The position numbers and the translations under genes were made by a program. Of a stretch of DNA of 7,532 nucleotides, positions 5,523 to 7,532 are shown in pieces. Source of the stretch: Euryarchaeota archaeon UBA433 (GTDB lineage Archaea > Thermoplasmatota > Poseidoniia > Poseidoniales > Poseidoniaceae); contig DAFX01000104.1 in assembly GCA_002495535.1 (NCBI GenBank), positions 2,118 through 9,649 on the forward strand, written 5' to 3'. The first letter of the stretch is position 1. The number at the start of each line of letters is the position of its first letter. The notes beneath the pieces are model-generated. The model was not told the DNA's origin and ran no database searches. It worked only from the letters and a program-made list of their open reading frames with translations.

Positions 5523-6573
5523 GAGTTGGATGCAATGATTGCTTTTGGTTGGCAGGGAAGTCTCCTTCTTTCATGTCAGTTTGCTCAAGCACTACGCCAG
5601 CCATTCGAAGTCTTCGTTTTGCCTTCAATTCAGCAATATGCTCCTTGCGTGTGCTCATACGAAGAGCAGCTAGCCCGTAATGTTCAGCAATCCAAGCCTC
5701 CTTGCGGTTGTCTTCCTGCTTCCATCGTTGTGGTTTCTTCCCTTTTGATTTGGTCAAATTTCCATGTTCAAACCATCGTTCGGAACGGAGCGTTGTTTGC
5801 TTCACCACGCGTTGAGTTTTCAGATCGATCGACGCAATCCCCGGGGACACATGATTGTACGCTCCTACGTCCATTGCCACCCAAGCAGGACGTTCATCAG
5901 GAAGGGTAAAACTGGAAAAGGCGACCTCACCAGCACACTTCCCGACTTTGGTTGTCGTTGAATGCCCAAACACCACCATCCGTGCAGGATCCACTGGCGC
6001 ATCATGTTGGAACCAACGCTTTCGAATCCACAGCAGTTCCTTCTCACCTTGTGCATCCAGAGGCATTCGCGGGTCATAGCCAGCGTGAACCAACCTCACG
6101 CCATCAAGCACAATTTGGGTTGGCAGGTTATCCATCCACATTGCATCGTTGAAGAAATTGGATTTTGCTTGCCAAAGATCCCCCTCTGCTCGAACAATGT
6201 AGGACCCCCACGTGGATTTCCCCCCTCGTTTGAGCCATGGTTGCCACAATTCGACTTGGCCGGAAGGCGTGATGGATTGGAGGGCCATCAGTTCGTGATT
6301 GCCCTTGATGCACACAATTCTTGGATCGCTGCGAACAAGTGAAATCAATCCAGCAGAATCAGGCCCCCTGTCGATCATATCTCCCAAACAAATGACCCTG
6401 TCATCCTCGGTGAGGTCGAGTCGATGGAGCAACGCACGGAAGGTGGCCAGGTGGCCGTGAATATCGCCAACAGCGATGATTCGATGGCCTGCATCAAGAC
6501 GGGCTTGTAAATCCGCTTCGAGGCTTGGGTCTCTGCAAGAAGGGCCAAGTGGAATATCGAGTGAACAACTCAT
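5311..6573 (-). CDS. PPP-type metallophosphatase (calcineurin-like), 3' end of the frame doubtful
   Basis: The open frame is 420 residues. The first 250 form a complete calcineurin-like phosphoesterase domain of the PPP type: GDIHG (36-40), GDMIDRG (64-70), GNHE (91-94), VHAG (162-165) and FGHS (202-205). The six metal ligands D37, H39, D65, N92, H163 and H204 are all present. ELLWIRKRWF (179-188) is also typical of PPP Ser/Thr phosphatases. The expected reaction is dinuclear-metal hydrolysis of phosphate esters. Substrate, whether phosphoprotein or dinucleoside polyphosphate, is not fixed by sequence. Residues 263-335 are a basic, helix-rich extension not common in the family. After about residue 345 the frame turns His/Arg/Pro-rich while another frame becomes coding-like, so a frameshift near 5500-5550 is suspected. 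The first 345 residues are secure. The ATG at 6573 has a TATA-like box about 52 bases upstream. Confidence 0.85.
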   Translation of the reverse strand: MSCSLDIPLGPSCRDPSLEADLQARLDAGHRIIAVGDIHGHLATFRALLHRLDLTEDDRVICLGDMIDRGPDSAGLISLVRSDPRIVCIKGNHELMALQSITPSGQVELWQPWLKRGGKSTWGSYIVRAEGDLWQAKSNFFNDAMWMDNLPTQIVLDGVRLVHAGYDPRMPLDAQGEKELLWIRKRWFQHDAPVDPARMVVFGHSTTTKVGKCAGEVAFSSFTLPDERPAWVAMDVGAYNHVSPGIASIDLKTQRVVKQTTLRSERWFEHGNLTKSKGKKPQRWKQEDNRKEAWIAEHYGLAALRMSTRKEHIAELKAKRRLRMAGVVLEQTDMKEGDFPANQKQSLHPTHEGEREPLDWVHHGQRIRRGPGTESDRNPPHLPGPTGFRVHERTQVRIETSSQIDHSSNAWNARRRSQKS

Positions 6574-6620
6574 GGTTTTCCCTGAAGAGTTTCCTCTCCG
6601 GTTCCACCATTCTCCTGTGG

Positions 6621-6630
6621 TTATATTGTC
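6621..6630 (-). promoter_or_regulatory. TATA box for the phosphatase gene
   Basis: The minus strand reads GACAATATAA, centred about 52 bases before the ATG at 6573. Transcription would begin near 6600 and give a leader of roughly 25 bases, which holds purine-rich GGAGAGGAAA and CAGGGAAA stretches, the latter close to a ribosome-binding position. This promoter therefore appears leadered, unlike others in the window. Confidence 0.5.
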
Positions 6631-6653
6631 TTCGCCTCGATTGGAGGTAAAAG

Positions 6654-6671
6654 AGGTCGATTTGTCGACCT
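6654..6671. repeat. Perfect 7-base inverted repeat upstream of the phosphatase TATA box
   Basis: AGGTCGA and TCGACCT flank a 4-base centre (TTTG). On the minus strand it is followed at once by CTTTT. It lies about 24 bases upstream of the phosphatase TATA box, where archaeal activators often bind, and about 107 bases past the lectin-gene stop. It could be an operator for the phosphatase gene or a hairpin-plus-T terminator for the lectin gene. Confidence 0.55.
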
Positions 6672-6674
6672 TTC

Positions 6675-6703
6675 GTCTCGTGGCCGAGACTAAAATTTCT
6701 CGG
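6675..6703. repeat. Two overlapping dyads sharing one arm
   Basis: GTCTCG (6675-6680) pairs with CGAGAC (6685-6690) over a 4-base loop. CCGAGA (6684-6689) pairs with TCTCGG (6698-6703) over an 8-base AT-rich loop. The central arm can pair with only one neighbour at a time. The feature lies directly next to the 6654-6671 dyad. Function is unknown: terminator, operator array or RNA switch are all possible. Confidence 0.45.
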
Positions 6704-6738
6704 TGAAAAGGGCACTGCGCTCGGAAAACTAACGATTG

Positions 6739-6785
6739 TATTGAGGCCTATTGGGCAGCGTGAAAACTGAAGTTTCCTCAATAGG
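6739..6785. repeat. Inverted repeat with alternative partners spanning the lectin-gene stop
   Basis: CCTCAATAGG (6776-6785) includes the stop codon of the lectin gene. It can pair with TATTGAGG (6739-6746, 8 bases) or with CCTATTG (6747-6753, 7 bases). On the minus strand the structure would form at the very 3' end of the lectin mRNA and is followed by the T-rich GTTAGTTTT. A role in 3'-end formation is the simplest reading. Confidence 0.4.
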
Positions 6786-7296
6786 TGTGAGGAAATTCAT
6801 ACACCGCAGGTCCTTTCCAATCTTGGCGCACATCGTTCCATTTTCCGTTGCTGTACATTTGCACTGCGTTTTCATGCCCACCGGCATTGTTGGGCTCACC
6901 AACATTCCAGTTGATGAAAAACCATCGCTCTCCACTGATCCATCGCCAAGTATCGACCCCGTGGCCGTTGCCGTGTCCATGTCGAACCCCTCCGATCCAT
7001 ACGGTTTGGCCTCGAGCAGCCGCTTGTACTTCTCGATTCTCAGCACCGGAGTGAATGGTGGCAAGATGCCCACCCATTCGGCGAGCATTTGCATCGTGCT
7101 CGTACCACGTCAATGAATCCGGTATGAATCTAAACCTCGATGCTTGATGCACATGAGGGGCATTGTTCTGATGCCTTTGTCCCCGCAACATGGCGATTTC
7201 ATGATTGGCCCGAGCCAATTCGTTTTGCAAATGTTGAATCATCTGCTGCATTTCTGCGGGATTCGGGTTGTTTCCCTGCCACCAGCCACCGCTCAT
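6778..7296 (-). CDS. Small C-type lectin domain protein with EPN and WND motifs
   Basis: The product is 172 residues. Residues 14-38 are a predicted short coiled coil. Residues about 52-168 form a C-type lectin-like domain: LTWYEHDANARRMGGHLATI (62-81), the core WIGG (100-103), WRWISGE (117-123), EPN (134-136), Glu142 and WND (153-155). In animal mannose-binding lectins EPN, the following Glu and WND supply the calcium and sugar ligands at site 2. EPN specifies mannose-type sugars. All three are present here, so calcium-dependent glycan binding is a reasonable inference. There is no cysteine, so the canonical disulfides are missing, and no signal peptide or membrane segment. A His/Gly-rich loop (106-113) after WIGG is unusual and might bind metal. 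The coiled coil could make oligomers, as the collectin neck does. The gene lies between the AIM24-family gene and the phosphatase gene on the same strand. Fold assignment is strong; ligand and location are uncertain. Confidence 0.9.
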   Translation of the reverse strand: MSGGWWQGNNPNPAEMQQMIQHLQNELARANHEIAMLRGQRHQNNAPHVHQASRFRFIPDSLTWYEHDANARRMGGHLATIHSGAENREVQAAARGQTVWIGGVRHGHGNGHGVDTWRWISGERWFFINWNVGEPNNAGGHENAVQMYSNGKWNDVRQDWKGPAVYEFPHTY

Positions 7297-7301
7297 GGTT
7301 C

Positions 7302-7309
7302 AAAAAAAA
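7302..7309 (-). terminator. Oligo-T tract after the AIM24-family gene
   Basis: Eight consecutive T on the minus strand lie about 100 bases past the AIM24-family stop and just before the lectin ATG. Archaeal RNA polymerase terminates readily at such T-tracts without a hairpin, so this may end the upstream transcript. It lies between the proposed lectin TATA box and the start codon. Confidence 0.35.
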
Positions 7310-7316
7310 CACAGGC

Positions 7317-7324
7317 TCTATTTC
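7317..7324 (-). promoter_or_regulatory. TATA-like box for the lectin-domain gene
   Basis: The minus strand reads GAAATAGA, centred about 24 bases before the ATG at 7296. This again fits a leaderless transcript, and no Shine-Dalgarno sequence precedes the ATG. The box is weaker than those of nop5 or the phosphatase gene. Confidence 0.35.
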
Positions 7325-7409
7325 ATTGATGTGTTCAAGAATGCAAAGCAAACGCACGAACCATCTGGCTTCGCCCTCATCGGGCACCATGAGCAATAGT
7401 TTGGCTCAC

Positions 7410-7532
7410 TCAGCTGCCACGGTTTGGCAAGAACGGAACGAGCTTTGCAGCGAGGCTGCCGACGTTTCGTGTTTGGATCCACACGTTGCCTTGTCCTGTG
7501 AAGTTCATGACAAGACCTTCGCCACCGACGAG
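7410..7532 (-). CDS. AIM24/TIGR00266-family protein, C-terminal end (partial)
   Basis: The last 40 codons of a minus-strand gene that continues past the right edge are visible. They contain GEGLVMNFTGQGNVWIQTRN followed by a segment ending LVPFLPNRGS. The pattern of a Gly-rich strand, G-x-G-x-V-W-I/L-Q-T-R-N, then a Leu/Ala helix and PFLP is the characteristic end of the AIM24 / TIGR00266 family (PF01987), whose fold resembles the TRAP RNA-binding protein. The yeast member is mitochondrial. The prokaryotic role is not established. The gene lies upstream of the lectin-domain gene on the same strand with a 113-base gap. Confidence 0.8.
   Translation of the reverse strand, partial: LVGGEGLVMNFTGQGNVWIQTRNVGSLAAKLVPFLPNRGS

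Noticed and set aside
5115..5909. A 264-residue plus-strand frame across the phosphatase 3' half
   Set aside because: It is antisense to the secure phosphatase coding region at 5560-5909 and in codon register with the minus frame at 5208-5522, which explains its openness. It shows no recognised motif. The part at 5115-5500 cannot be fully excluded.
6751..7116. A 121-residue plus-strand frame opposite the lectin gene
   Set aside because: It is antisense to the WIGG, EPN and WND motifs and shows no family pattern.

Overview
The window looks like chromosomal DNA of a marine euryarchaeon, most likely a Marine Group II / Poseidoniales-type Thermoplasmatota. The domain call rests on three core archaeal genes: transcription factor TFS, Nop5 and fibrillarin. 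It is supported by TATA-like boxes about 24-27 bases upstream of several start codons, which suggests leaderless mRNAs. The lineage call is weaker. It rests on mixed third-position codon use, short intergenic gaps, a two-TM protein with a Pro/Gln-rich tail, and bacterial-type genes (Fpg, LysE/RhtB) set among archaeal ones. No mobile element, CRISPR array, tRNA or rRNA was seen.

Left block (1-1358, minus strand): a possible zinc-ribbon gene end at the left edge (plus strand), a predicted two-TM surface protein with an acidic, four-cysteine ectodomain and a Pro/Gln-rich tail, and TFS, the transcript-cleavage factor of archaeal RNA polymerase.

Central block (1469-4164, plus strand): a tight nop5-flpA-fpg cluster. 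Nop5 and fibrillarin are two core proteins of the C/D-box RNP that 2'-O-methylates rRNA and tRNA guided by small RNAs. The third gene is an Fpg/MutM-type 8-oxoguanine DNA glycosylase, apparently translated from the same mRNA. fpg ends directly against the stop codon of a convergent LysE/RhtB-type exporter gene.

Right block (4165-7532, minus strand): the LysE-type exporter, an unrecognised basic protein of about 59 residues, a PPP-type metallophosphatase whose 3' end shows conflicting reading frames, a dyad-rich intergenic region, a small C-type-lectin-domain protein, and the 3' end of an AIM24/TIGR00266-family gene.

The most unusual item is the lectin-like protein. It combines a short predicted coiled coil with a C-type lectin fold that keeps the EPN and WND calcium/sugar-binding motifs of mannose-type animal lectins, but has no cysteine and no signal peptide. 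Next are the 3' end of the phosphatase gene and three nested or alternative dyads between the phosphatase and the lectin gene. No complete new defence or mobile system is evident.
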